NCBI RefSeq assembly: GCF_030690345.1
Contig: NZ_JAUYGV010000008.1
Span: 64,433 to 128,432, forward strand
From: Rheinheimera sp.
GTDB taxonomy: Bacteria > Pseudomonadota > Gammaproteobacteria > Enterobacterales > Alteromonadaceae
Reading direction: 5' to 3'
DNA: 64,000 nt
Positions 35,908-43,218 of the stretch are shown one piece after another. The notes below the pieces were generated by a model. That model was given only the letters and a program-made list of their open reading frames with translations, was not told where the DNA came from and ran no database searches. The translations under genes were made by a program, and so were the position numbers. The stretch's first letter is position 1. Every line of letters starts with the position of its first letter.

Positions 35908-36318
35908 TTAAAAGCGATCATTGCCGCTAACACCCAGGTTGTTAATTTTGCGTTTTCGCAGCAGTTTCAGCAGCAAATTGCGGCAAGCCCGCAACAAAGG
36001 GTACAACCATTTCGCCACCCTGCGTGATTTAAACAGATGATAATTCAGCCGGTTAAATACCCCGCTGCGGCTGCTAAGCAGCGACAGCATATAAATAGCG
36101 TCACTGCCGTAATAGCAGCTGTCGGCCATTTTCAGCACCATACCCTGATCAATATCCAGCCCTTGTGCGGTTATCGCGCGCATGGTTTCGCTGTCTTCAC
36201 GGGCATTAATCAGCTTTAGCTCTCCCACGCTTTGGCGAATACGCACCACCTGGCAATAGGCATTACAGGCCGGACAGTCTTTATCGTAAATCAGCAGGAT
36301 CTGGTTTGGCTTAGTCAC
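35908..36318 (-). CDS. DUF393 / thiol-disulfide oxidoreductase-like (YuxK-type) protein
   Basis: The GTG at 36316-36318 with GGAG upstream gives 136 residues. The N-terminal DKDCPACNAY is the CxxC motif of the DUF393/YuxK thioredoxin-like group (commonly DGDCPVC). SDAIYMLSLLSSRSG follows, and the C-terminus is basic. It may be a small thiol oxidoreductase. Its start nearly abuts the stop of the coiled-coil protein gene, so the two are probably co-expressed. Confidence 0.8.
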   Translation of the reverse strand: MTKPNQILLIYDKDCPACNAYCQVVRIRQSVGELKLINAREDSETMRAITAQGLDIDQGMVLKMADSCYYGSDAIYMLSLLSSRSGVFNRLNYHLFKSRRVAKWLYPLLRACRNLLLKLLRKRKINNLGVSGNDRF

Positions 36319-36319
36319 G

Positions 36320-37063
36320 TTACTCCTCTGCTTGCAACTCACGGGCTGCCAGCATATAAAAAAAGTGGCCAAATTCTGCTGAGGTTTTACCCGAAGAATG
36401 GCTGTTATTAAACTGCCACCACGGCTGCGCCTGCATATTACTCAAAATCTGGTTCCAACTATTGTCTTCCAGCTCAAAACCGCGCACTTCACACAAACTG
36501 TTTTTACAGCGCACAGCCTGCAACTGCACACCGCCGCTAAGCTGATGCATACTGATAAAATCGGCTATGCGTTGCTCCATTAATGGCGCCCAGTCATAAT
36601 TCACCGCTTCATTTTCCAGCTGATGAAAACGCTCAACCAAAGTGCCTTTAAAGCCGGCGACCAAGCCAGCAAAAGGTTGTGGTAACACGGCTTCCACCTC
36701 TTCAATGGTGGCGGTGTTCATTCGCGGTTTCGCCTCAGCAGGCGTAAAAGCCGAAGCCGTATCAGCTGGTTGCGCCAATGCCTGCTCAAAGACCTCGCTT
36801 TGCTGCGCTAACTGTTGCTCCAGTTGTAAAATTCTGGCCTCCAGCGCTTCAATGCTGTCCGCGCCGGTTTCATCTTGCACTTGCGGCGGTGTAACCACCT
36901 TAGCCGGCAAATTACTGTTAGCCGCTGCCAAACCCGGTTGCGGTGTATTTGCATTTACGGTTATTTCATTATCAGATGGTAATACCCGCGCGGCGCTGAA
37001 CATGCCACCCAAGACATAGCCGGTTAGCAGACAAACCAGAGCAATAAGCAGAGTTTTCAACAT
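36320..37063 (-). CDS. Membrane-anchored coiled-coil protein of unknown function
   Basis: The ATG at 37061-37063 with AAGGAA upstream is chosen; the frame extends to 37150 but overlaps the neighbouring racemase end. The 247-residue protein has one N-terminal helix (LLIALVCLLTGYVLGGMFSA), a Pro/Ala/Asn-rich linker, a coiled coil (about 85-115; IEALEARILQLEQQLAQQ) and a C-terminal periplasmic domain with two Cys (CKNSLCEVRG) that may form a disulfide. No family was recognised. Confidence 0.65.
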   Translation of the reverse strand: MLKTLLIALVCLLTGYVLGGMFSAARVLPSDNEITVNANTPQPGLAAANSNLPAKVVTPPQVQDETGADSIEALEARILQLEQQLAQQSEVFEQALAQPADTASAFTPAEAKPRMNTATIEEVEAVLPQPFAGLVAGFKGTLVERFHQLENEAVNYDWAPLMEQRIADFISMHQLSGGVQLQAVRCKNSLCEVRGFELEDNSWNQILSNMQAQPWWQFNNSHSSGKTSAEFGHFFYMLAARELQAEE

Positions 37064-37115
37064 AACATTCCTTGTCAGAAATTTTACTATCTCCAACATA
37101 AAGCCTTTACCTGTT

Positions 37116-37808
37116 TCAGGCAAGCGCCAGCTCAACTGCCGCCTTGGCATGAATCACCGTAGTATCAAACAGCGGCACGGCGGCATCGGCTTTGGCCACT
37201 AACAAACCAATTTCCGTGCAACCGAGAATAATGCCGTCCACACCTTGCCAGGCAAGGCCGGCCATCATCTTGCGCACGGCTTGTTTCGACTCGGGGTTTA
37301 TCACACCCTGACACAATTCCTGATAAATAATCTGATGCAGGCTGTCCTGTTCAGCTTCATTGGGCAGCAGCACTTCTATGCCATGTAACTCACTTAGCCG
37401 CTCGCGGTAAAACGGCTGCTGCATGGTAAATTTGGTACCCAGCAAACCCACCCGGCTGCAACCTGCCTGCTTTATCGCTGCGGCGGTAGCATCGGCGATA
37501 TGCAACAGCGGAATAGCCACTGCCGCTTCAATACTGGCAGCCACTTTATGCATGGTGTTGGTACAGAGCACAATAAAATCGGCACCGGCCGCTTCAAGCG
37601 AGCGCGCCGCATCTGCCAGCACAGCGCCGGCAGCGTCCCAATCGCCGGCCTGTTGCATACGTTCAATGTCATAAAAATCAACGCTGACTAAAATGCATTT
37701 GGCGGAATGCAGCCCGCCCAGCTGTTGTTTTACGCCTTCGTTAAGCAGGCGATAGTAAGGAATAGTCGACTCCCAGCTCATACCGCCGATAAGGCCAATG
37801 GTTTTCAT
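37116..37808 (-). CDS. Aspartate/glutamate racemase family protein (YgeA/RacX-like)
   Basis: The 230-residue protein of the Asp/Glu racemase superfamily has both catalytic cysteines in context: IVLCTNTMHK (about 85) and IILGCTEIGLL (about 195), plus GLIGGMSWESTIPYY at the N-terminus. It converts L- and D-amino acids without cofactor. D-amino acids may serve cell-wall remodelling. A truncated copy of this gene and its upstream region lies at 41551-41818, so the locus was duplicated. Confidence 0.92.
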   Translation of the reverse strand: MKTIGLIGGMSWESTIPYYRLLNEGVKQQLGGLHSAKCILVSVDFYDIERMQQAGDWDAAGAVLADAARSLEAAGADFIVLCTNTMHKVAASIEAAVAIPLLHIADATAAAIKQAGCSRVGLLGTKFTMQQPFYRERLSELHGIEVLLPNEAEQDSLHQIIYQELCQGVINPESKQAVRKMMAGLAWQGVDGIILGCTEIGLLVAKADAAVPLFDTTVIHAKAAVELALA

Positions 37809-37927
37809 CTTACGACTCCGTCCGGTTCTCAGACAGCTAACATGGCGTAAAAACGCATCGCCTGCAATATCAACGCAGTAGTGTTGAGAAGTTCTGTAAC
37901 ACTAATACCGCAGATTTAAGTTTATTT
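37809..37927. repeat. Racemase upstream region, copy A of a direct duplication
   Basis: These 119 bases before the intact racemase gene match 41700-41818 at all but about ten positions (eye count), with no gaps. Copy and original have the same orientation. It probably holds the racemase promoter. Together with the following pseudogene copy it frames a block of about 3.6 kb. Confidence 0.9.
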
Positions 37928-38010
37928 GTTGTTATTTGCTAATACTGTCCGGCGTATTCCAGCTGTTGCACTGAGAGTAGCTGGTTAAGAGTACTGATAT
38001 TCAGGTCTTG

Positions 38011-38481
38011 TTATGTATTAGTATCGCCGACAAGAATATCAAAGTGCAGAACATCCTCGCGCTGCCCCAGCTTTGTGTACAGCGCGATGGCGGGTTCGTC
38101 TTCAACCCCCTGATCAGCTTGCACAAAGATCACGTAAGCACCCCGTTTTATTGCCACTTTCTTCAGCTCTTCAATTAGCGCTGTCGCTATTCCTGCACGA
38201 CGATACGGCTCAGTAACCGCCAAATCGTATATGTAGATCTCGCTACGTTCTTGTTCGAATTTTCTTAACTCGTAGGCAGCAATACCACCGATCACTTTCT
38301 TGTCGTCCAGCGCAACGATGGCAATAAACGAATCACTTTTTAAAAGCCGCCGAAGGTAATCTGCGCCAGGCCGCTTCCCGGTATAAGTCTCCGGATCATT
38401 GAAAGCTTCGCCGAACATTGTCGACAAATCCTCTATGAGCTTCAAATCAGCGCAAACAAGATGACGATAGGCTAACACCAT
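38011..38481 (-). CDS. AAC(3)-I family aminoglycoside 3-N-acetyltransferase
   Basis: The ATG at 38479-38481, with GGGGGGAG 3 bases upstream, gives 156 residues. The sequence follows the AAC(3)-I family closely over its length: [54 protein letters not shown] (acetyl-CoA loop), [12 protein letters not shown] and [20 protein letters not shown](3)-I enzymes acetylate gentamicin, sisomicin and fortimicin (astromicin), and the known ones are mostly integron cassettes. The likely phenotype is gentamicin resistance if expressed. I judge the family from memory of AAC(3)-Ia; the exact subtype is not known. Confidence 0.9.
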   Translation of the reverse strand: MVLAYRHLVCADLKLIEDLSTMFGEAFNDPETYTGKRPGADYLRRLLKSDSFIAIVALDDKKVIGGIAAYELRKFEQERSEIYIYDLAVTEPYRRAGIATALIEELKKVAIKRGAYVIFVQADQGVEDEPAIALYTKLGQREDVLHFDILVGDTNT

Positions 38482-38604
38482 GGCTCCCCCCAATACGTTC
38501 TGAATCAGCAAGCCAGAGTCAAATTGAACTCATGCTTTTCAGCAGTTTAACTTTTATCTGTCACCGTTGATTCCTTACGCACACTTTTTAACGCAGAACT
38601 TTGG

Positions 38605-39492
38605 TCAGTTACTTTGCGGCGATACGTTAAACCATAACTCTTTGCGTTGAACCGGAGTGTTCTCAGGCAAAGCGGCATTGTGCAGCCGCAGTATTGTGCG
38701 TTGCGACAACGCTGAACGCGCAATGGCGTCGCGGTGGTGCTGATAAAACAGCTGGTCAAATTTACCGTTGGCAATGGCACGGTTAAGCCCTTGCTCAACC
38801 AGCTGCGCCAACGCCGCATTTTGCTTGTTGAAGAAAAAATACACTGCAGTGGGATAATACAGCGCTACGCCGGGCGCTACGGCAAACTGATTGGGACGAG
38901 CGTCCATCTCCGACCAGATTTCCAATACAGACCGTGGAAAGGCATCGGCCCTGCCCTTTTGCAGCATACTGAATAACAACTCAATATGCGTTGCAGTATC
39001 CAGCCGTAAGCCATTTGAGCGTAGCAGGACATTATCAGGCCAGTCATGGCCCTGCACTAAAATATACTTTTTTAATTCTGCGACTGAAGATACCGGATTT
39101 TGCAGTAAAGCACTACCTGGCTTAACCAGCAGTAAGCGCCAGCCATATAAGCCTTTATAAATCGGGATCCGTACCGGCAGTAAGTTATCCTCACGCTCAG
39201 CTGATGTCATCGACCAGGCCAGCGTAATGTTTTGATTCTCTTCAAGTAATTTTAACGCGCGGCTTTGTACCAAAACATCGTCAGACGGCTGCAAACGATG
39301 CGCAACATTACTTTCACGCAGTGCAAGCTTCAGCAATTGCAGCGGGTACCAATTATCTTCAGTAAAATCACGCATTGGTTTAGGATAGATAATGACCTGT
39401 GGCTGAGCCGTGTCGGCCTCCGATGCTTTTGTTAACTGCACGCTACTGGTTGCGAAAAGCAAAAAACTACACCAGCTAAGCCATCTGGGCAT
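38605..39492 (-). CDS. Periplasmic solute-binding-like protein (SBP_bac_3-type)
   Basis: The 295-residue precursor has a signal peptide (PRWLSWCSFLLFATSSVQ...TKAS) and a periplasmic-binding-protein-like fold. An N-terminal lobe begins VIIYPKPMRDFTEDNWYPL, with SSVAELKKYILVQGHDW and, near the end, LAQLVEQGLNRAIANGKF, typical of amino-acid-binding-like proteins. Such orphan binding proteins without transporter genes are common in Alteromonadales and may be sensors. There is no ABC permease nearby. The ligand is unknown. Confidence 0.75.
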   Translation of the reverse strand: MPRWLSWCSFLLFATSSVQLTKASEADTAQPQVIIYPKPMRDFTEDNWYPLQLLKLALRESNVAHRLQPSDDVLVQSRALKLLEENQNITLAWSMTSAEREDNLLPVRIPIYKGLYGWRLLLVKPGSALLQNPVSSVAELKKYILVQGHDWPDNVLLRSNGLRLDTATHIELLFSMLQKGRADAFPRSVLEIWSEMDARPNQFAVAPGVALYYPTAVYFFFNKQNAALAQLVEQGLNRAIANGKFDQLFYQHHRDAIARSALSQRTILRLHNAALPENTPVQRKELWFNVSPQSN

Positions 39493-39528
39493 TGCAGATT
39501 TACCGCCTGAGATACAATACGCTCAGTA

Positions 39529-39556
39529 TAGCGTTAATGCGTTGCGCTTAACGCTA
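39529..39556. other. Strong intergenic hairpin with back-to-back GCGTTAA/TTAACGC arms
   Basis: TAGCGTTAA at 39529-39537 pairs with TTAACGCTA at 39548-39556, and the loop contains GCG/CGC. There is no T-run on either strand, so it is not a simple terminator. It lies just upstream of the solute-binding-like gene, between it and an acetyltransferase. The arms contain the GTTA/TAAC core also seen at attC-like boundaries nearby, but the element is too short for an attC site. Confidence 0.5.
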
Positions 39557-39606
39557 CCTAAATATCAAGCGCAGGGAAAATAACCAACCAAATCGATTTG
39601 CGGATG

Positions 39607-40164
39607 TCATATGGCGACGAACTCAGGCCGTAGCAGACCAAAGCATTTGAGATCATGGAACTTGTTTTTCCAAAACCCGCATTCACGCCTGATCCCTTCC
39701 TGTTTAAATCCAAGTTTACGCAGCAATAGTTCAGAAGCATCATTACCAGGCACAGTATCTGCCTGGATCCGATGCAATTCGCCACAAGCCAACGCTCCTG
39801 AGAAACCAGCGTTTACAATAGCGTGAACGGCTTCGAAGGAATAACCTTGCCGCCAAAATTCAGGCAGCAGGTCATAACCAATCACAGCATTACGCATTTT
39901 GCTACTCCACGAATTAAAACCACAAGTACCGATCAATTGGCCTGATGCCTTCAAGCGGATAGCCCATCTGATGCCCTGCTTTTCCTCGTATCGCGTTTTA
40001 AAAAGGCTAATCAAATTAGCAGCCTGGCTTTGTTCACAGAACGCTTCTAAGTCGTAGTATTCAACTACAGCAGGGCTGGAAAACAAACTGAATATACTTT
40101 GTTCATCATCAGGTTGAAGCTCTGTGAGCAATAGTCGCTCAGTTTCCAGTGATGGAAATACCAT
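39607..40164 (-). CDS. GNAT family N-acetyltransferase (RimJ/RimL-like)
   Basis: The 185-residue protein begins LETERLLLTELQPDDEQSIF, the standard RimJ/RimL-type N-terminus. IGYDLLPEFWRQGYSFEAV is the acetyl-CoA loop region, and LGFKQEGIRRECGFWKNKFHD closes it. It would acetylate a protein N-terminus or a small molecule; the substrate is unknown. The strong ribosome site GGAGGAA sits 6 bases before the ATG. The short gap to the methyltransferase holds an attC-like element, as if the gene came as a cassette. Confidence 0.88.
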   Translation of the reverse strand: MVFPSLETERLLLTELQPDDEQSIFSLFSSPAVVEYYDLEAFCEQSQAANLISLFKTRYEEKQGIRWAIRLKASGQLIGTCGFNSWSSKMRNAVIGYDLLPEFWRQGYSFEAVHAIVNAGFSGALACGELHRIQADTVPGNDASELLLRKLGFKQEGIRRECGFWKNKFHDLKCFGLLRPEFVAI

Positions 40165-40183
40165 CGGAATTCCTCCATGAAAT

Positions 40184-40248
40184 ATAACGCCCGCAACACG
40201 GGAAAACTTGTAGCACAGCGGAGATTTAATCCGTGTGATTACGCTTAT
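40184..40248 (-). other. attC-like recombination site (integron cassette boundary, tentative)
   Basis: Read on the minus strand, a 65-base element starts at the stop of the methyltransferase gene and ends GCGGGCGTTAT just before the acetyltransferase ribosome site. Outer arms ATAAGC/GCGTTAT pair with one bulged base. After an unpaired spacer, inner arms ACACGG/CCGTGT pair around a loop of about 30 bases. This is the box-spacer-box plan of attC sites, and the 3' end resembles the Vibrio-type GGGCGTTA end. The pairing is imperfect, so the call is tentative. Confidence 0.4.
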
Positions 40249-40841
40249 TAAAGCTTGGCGGCAATTGTATAAACATGCTTTTCCGGGTATTGGTCCAGTT
40301 CAAGATGCAAAACAGACAAACCATTATTTATAAGTACCTGCACATTTTCATTAATACCAATAGAGCTGTAGTAAAACGTGTCATCGTGCCATCGATCGGT
40401 GTGCTCTCCTTCAGCATTGCCAAATGTATATATCAGAATGCCCCCCTCTGCTAAGAGCTGACACAGCTTTGTAACGACAGGTTTTTGCATAGCCAACGGT
40501 AAGTGGAAAATGCTGTCCCATGCAACAATGAGATCGAACCTCTGTTCTGTTTCCCAGCAGCAGATATCTTGATGCAAAAATTTGTGCCTGGGGTGGTTTA
40601 GGCTAGCCAACCTAATCATTTCTTTTGATACATCAAGGCCTGTAACAGAGAAATCGTTGCCTTCCAATATGCGGACAAATCTGCCACCAGAACCACAACC
40701 TACGTCGAGGGCTTTTCCACCGCGCCGCGCAAATTTAACCGCTCGTTGAAACTGATTTACACCATAGGCGGAATCAACATGTTGGTCATGCCACCACTGA
40801 GCAATTTTGTCGTATTTCGCCCCTAATACAGATGGTTCCAT
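40248..40841 (-). CDS. Class I SAM-dependent methyltransferase
   Basis: The 197-residue protein has SAM-binding motif I GKALDVGCGSGGRFVRIL (about 37-55), FSVTGLDVSKEMIRLA and FDLIVAWDSIFHLP, which together define a small Methyltransf_11/25-type enzyme. N-terminal YDKIAQWWHDQHVDS fits small-molecule methyltransferases. The substrate is unknown. The gene has an attC-like structure behind it and lies in a row of single genes on the minus strand. Such enzymes are frequent integron cargo. Confidence 0.9.
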   Translation of the reverse strand: MEPSVLGAKYDKIAQWWHDQHVDSAYGVNQFQRAVKFARRGGKALDVGCGSGGRFVRILEGNDFSVTGLDVSKEMIRLASLNHPRHKFLHQDICCWETEQRFDLIVAWDSIFHLPLAMQKPVVTKLCQLLAEGGILIYTFGNAEGEHTDRWHDDTFYYSSIGINENVQVLINNGLSVLHLELDQYPEKHVYTIAAKL

Positions 40842-40850
40842 ATGAAAACC

Positions 40851-40983
40851 TTAACGCTGTGCGCATGCGCGCGAAATTTGTGATTCCGGCATGGTCATCT
40901 TAAAAAATACGTAGCCGATAAAACTAACAATCGCAGCCCAACCCAAAATTGCTGTTACAGTTTCCCGGCGTTTTGGGCGTTAA
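40851..40983 (-). other. Possible second attC-like spacer (TTAACGC...GCGTTAA)
   Basis: TTAACGC at 40851-40857 and GCGTTAA at 40977-40983 form 7-base terminal arms 133 bases apart, within the size range of attC sites. The region fills the gap between the DUF4440 and methyltransferase genes. Inner pairing is weak by eye, apart from the palindrome GCGCATGCGC near 40858. The evidence is slight and is recorded because it matches the neighbouring boundary. Confidence 0.25.
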
Positions 40984-41456
40984 TGGCCATAGCTTGCTAC
41001 CCGTACCACCGTCCACCGCCCTTCTTGCTGTTTCCAGATATGCAAAAACTTAAACACATTGCAATCGGGCTTGCCATTTTCAGTATGGCAAAAGCGGTGC
41101 TGCCCGGTTTGAATAGCGCCAAAGTCTTTAACCGGATACACCTCAGTACTACCGGGCACCAGCTCGCGCTTTAAGTCACCGGCATTGGCAAACAGCCGGT
41201 TTAAATTAGCGATGGTTTGTTGATGATCCGCCAGCCCGCCGGTGTCGTGGTAAAACTCAACATCGGCATCAAGCATGGCCTTAGTGGTTTCAATGTCGCG
41301 CTGATTAAACGCATCAAACAGCTGTTTGTCCAATTGCAGAATTTCATCCTGCAGTGAGGTCTCAATGGCAAACAACGCCGCTGGGTTTAGTAGTGCAACA
41401 ATTAGTGTCAGTCCTCTTGGCAGTACACTGATTAACTTTGGGCTTAACTTTAGCAT
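40980..41456 (-). CDS. Secreted DUF4440 / NTF2-like protein
   Basis: The ATG at 41454-41456 (GGAG 8 bases upstream) gives 158 residues with a signal peptide (LPRGLTLIVALLNPAALFA). The mature part is an NTF2-like DUF4440 domain: LQLDKQLFDAFNQRDIETTK, DADVEFYHDTGG and the final WTVVRVASYGH. Members are small pockets used as enzymes or binding proteins. The function is unknown. It is the first gene of the minus-strand block and lies next to the decayed racemase copy. Confidence 0.85.
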   Translation of the reverse strand: MLKLSPKLISVLPRGLTLIVALLNPAALFAIETSLQDEILQLDKQLFDAFNQRDIETTKAMLDADVEFYHDTGGLADHQQTIANLNRLFANAGDLKRELVPGSTEVYPVKDFGAIQTGQHRFCHTENGKPDCNVFKFLHIWKQQEGRWTVVRVASYGH

Positions 41457-41550
41457 GGTATGGCTCCGGTTACAGTTCTCAGCCAGTGTTGCACAGCAAT
41501 ACCGCATTGGCTTGGCAAAAATGTAACAAAAGCTAATAGCACTTATGCAC

Positions 41551-41699
41551 CAAGCGCCAGATCAACCGCCGCCCTGGCTTGAATCATCGTGGTATCAAAC
41601 AGCGGTACGACGGCATCGGCTTTAGCCACCAACAAATCAATTTCCGCAAGGAATTGCCGACGCCCAACTCATACCGCCAATAAGGCCAATGGTTTCCAT
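41551..41699 (-). pseudogene. Truncated copy of the Asp/Glu racemase gene (internal deletion)
   Basis: On the minus strand, 41699-41647 matches the first codons of the intact racemase gene (ATG then GLIGG). From 41646 to 41551 the sequence matches its last ~30 codons (corresponding to 37121-37216). About 540 bases of the middle are missing, including both catalytic cysteines, and the stop codon is lost. The remaining parts differ from the intact gene at scattered positions, so the copy is not recent. It cannot make an active enzyme. Confidence 0.9.
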
Positions 41700-41818
41700 C
41701 TTACGACTCCGTCCGGCTTGCAGACAGCTAACATGGCGTAAAATTGCACCACCTGCAATATCAACGCAGTAGTGTTGAGAAGTTTTGTAGCACTAATACT
41801 GCAGATTTAAGTTTATTT
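41700..41818. repeat. Racemase upstream region, copy B of a direct duplication
   Basis: This stretch is a gap-free match of 37809-37927 with about ten substitutions over 119 bases. It now lies upstream of a plus-strand gene (the L,D-transpeptidase-like protein at 41901) as well as of the pseudogene, so an old promoter region faces new surroundings. The match stops abruptly at 41818. Confidence 0.9.
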
Positions 41819-41900
41819 AATGTAAATTTATTGTTTGTCATTGGGTGAGGTATTTGCTACTGTCTGACTGTTTACAGACAATATATCTAAGGGGCTCATC

Positions 41901-42419
41901 ATGGAAGATCTGGTATTTAACGGAAAAGAAGTGCGCTGGCATGGTCAGGGTACTTTCAAAGCTACCTCTGGCATGCACAGCTATCAGTATCCACAGTATC
42001 AATGCCGTCCGGACGAGGGACCAATTCCTGCTGGAAACTACTACATCCCGCTAATCCTTGGTGATTTAGCTGAAGATGATGGTACCGGCCGTTGCAACCT
42101 TAAACCTTCGTGGCAGCTACAAGAAATACCACGTGGTGAAGCTGCCGGTGATTGTGAGCCATATTGGGCAAACTGGGGTTACAATCGTGTTCGCTTTGAA
42201 GCCGCTGACCAAGTTACTAAGACGAAATGTAATCCTGGCCGTGGCGGATTCTACCTGCATGATTCAACTAAGGGCTATAGCCATGGCTGTATCGAAGTTG
42301 AAGGGCGTTTCTTTAACGCTTTAAGAGAATTTTTAAAAACATCAAAGCTCAAACGGCTAAACCTGAAAGTTATCTACAATAGTAATGAGCGCACAAATGG
42401 AGGAACTTATGTTCGTTAG
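41901..42419 (+). CDS. L,D-transpeptidase-like protein, Tlde1/DUF2778 type (putative antibacterial effector)
   Basis: The 172-residue protein has no signal peptide. The middle has EGPIPAGNYYIPL and the C-terminal half has GGFYLHDSTKGYSHGCIEV. This is the L,D-transpeptidase/Tlde1 active-site pattern, with His120, Ser127, His128 and the nucleophile Cys130. Tlde1 effectors are delivered by type VI secretion into the periplasm, where they cut or exchange peptidoglycan stem peptides. The next gene overlaps it by 11 bases and encodes a small exported protein, the expected layout for a toxin with its immunity protein. No secretion genes lie in the window. The catalytic family is well supported; the effector role is inference. 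Confidence 0.75.
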   Translation: MEDLVFNGKEVRWHGQGTFKATSGMHSYQYPQYQCRPDEGPIPAGNYYIPLILGDLAEDDGTGRCNLKPSWQLQEIPRGEAAGDCEPYWANWGYNRVRFEAADQVTKTKCNPGRGGFYLHDSTKGYSHGCIEVEGRFFNALREFLKTSKLKRLNLKVIYNSNERTNGGTYVR

Positions 42420-42759
42420 TAGCTTATTTGTGATGCTACTCGCAGGAGCAGCCGTTGATAACCCCGCTGTCGCTATTGAAAATGGCTTGCAGCAATGTGT
42501 ACAGATTAATAAGTCAGATATAGTCCAGCGCAATAATCTTACCCTGCTGGATGCGGATATTTCTGTACTGCAAGCTATAGGCTATTGTGGCTGCAAATCA
42601 GCCGTTGCCAGTTACCACCTCTATAGCAATAAGCAGCACCTGCGCTCTGAAGCTATTACGCTAAAAAGCAGTAACACCTATTCATTTGTACTGGCAACTG
42701 ACGGCAAGGCACCAATTCCGGAAGCACTACGGCTACAACTGAGTTGTGGCAGTAATTAG
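42409..42759 (+). CDS. Small exported protein, putative immunity partner (DUF2195-like)
   Basis: The ATG at 42409 is chosen because AGGAGG-type GGAGG lies at 42399-42403 and a hydrophobic signal sequence follows (FVSSLFVMLLAGAAVDNPAVA). Upstream in-frame ATGs lack this. The 116-residue protein has four cysteines (Cys30, Cys60, Cys62, Cys113; motif YCGCKSAVASYHLYS), resembling DUF2195 proteins that I recall beside Tlde1-type genes. A periplasmic site is where immunity against a peptidoglycan enzyme must act. The 11-base overlap makes the two genes co-translated. The immunity role is inference. Confidence 0.65.
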   Translation: MFVSSLFVMLLAGAAVDNPAVAIENGLQQCVQINKSDIVQRNNLTLLDADISVLQAIGYCGCKSAVASYHLYSNKQHLRSEAITLKSSNTYSFVLATDGKAPIPEALRLQLSCGSN

Positions 42760-42825
42760 CAAAATCTTACATTTGGCTAACTACAGCCCTACAGATCGCG
42801 CAAGCCTGTCTTTAGGATAGCGCTC

Positions 42826-43218
42826 CTATATCTTACGTAACTCTCTGAGTAATTTTGTTAAAAGTCCTTCAGCCTTAGAATGTAGTTCCATCAAATAAAT
42901 AGTTTTTTGGAATAGCTCGTAATCCGACATTCCATTTAACTGCGCCAAAAAATGTTCTATACAATAAGTATGCACAAGCTTGTTTCTGGGTTTTACTAAC
43001 TGTCTCAGAGATACCACAAGCACAGGATCTGCTTCTGTTTTGCCAAAAATCTCGATCAATTTTCGTAAGCCAATAAATCTGTTTTCAGAGAACTTAGCAA
43101 CAGACTCATGCACTCGAAGTATTTCAGTCAGGACACTTTCATTGAATTGAATACTTTCCACAGCCTTCAGATAAGCGTGGTCATGGTTTTGTTCAAGCAT
43201 TGTTCTGGGAGCAAGCAT
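42826..43218 (-). CDS. Small helical protein with HEPN-type RX4H motif
   Basis: The ATG at 43216-43218 with AGAGG upstream gives 130 residues; a longer frame to 43290 exists. The protein is all-helical in appearance. It contains KPRNKLVHTY, i.e. Arg78-Asn79-x-x-x-His83, the RX4-6H motif (Arg followed by Asn) of HEPN domains. Many HEPN proteins are RNases in toxin-antitoxin and defence systems, and others are not catalytic. No antitoxin such as MNT lies next to it. It is AT-richer than the core genes and sits in the accessory block. The family call is tentative. Confidence 0.5.
   Translation of the reverse strand: MLAPRTMLEQNHDHAYLKAVESIQFNESVLTEILRVHESVAKFSENRFIGLRKLIEIFGKTEADPVLVVSLRQLVKPRNKLVHTYCIEHFLAQLNGMSDYELFQKTIYLMELHSKAEGLLTKLLRELRKI

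Noticed and set aside
37928..38010. Possible attC site behind the AAC(3)-I gene
   Set aside because: No paired arms or GTTA core were found by eye in the gap after its stop codon, so no cassette boundary is claimed there.
42076..42324. 82-residue frame inside the L,D-transpeptidase-like gene
   Set aside because: It overlaps the active-site-bearing frame in another phase and has no ribosome site.
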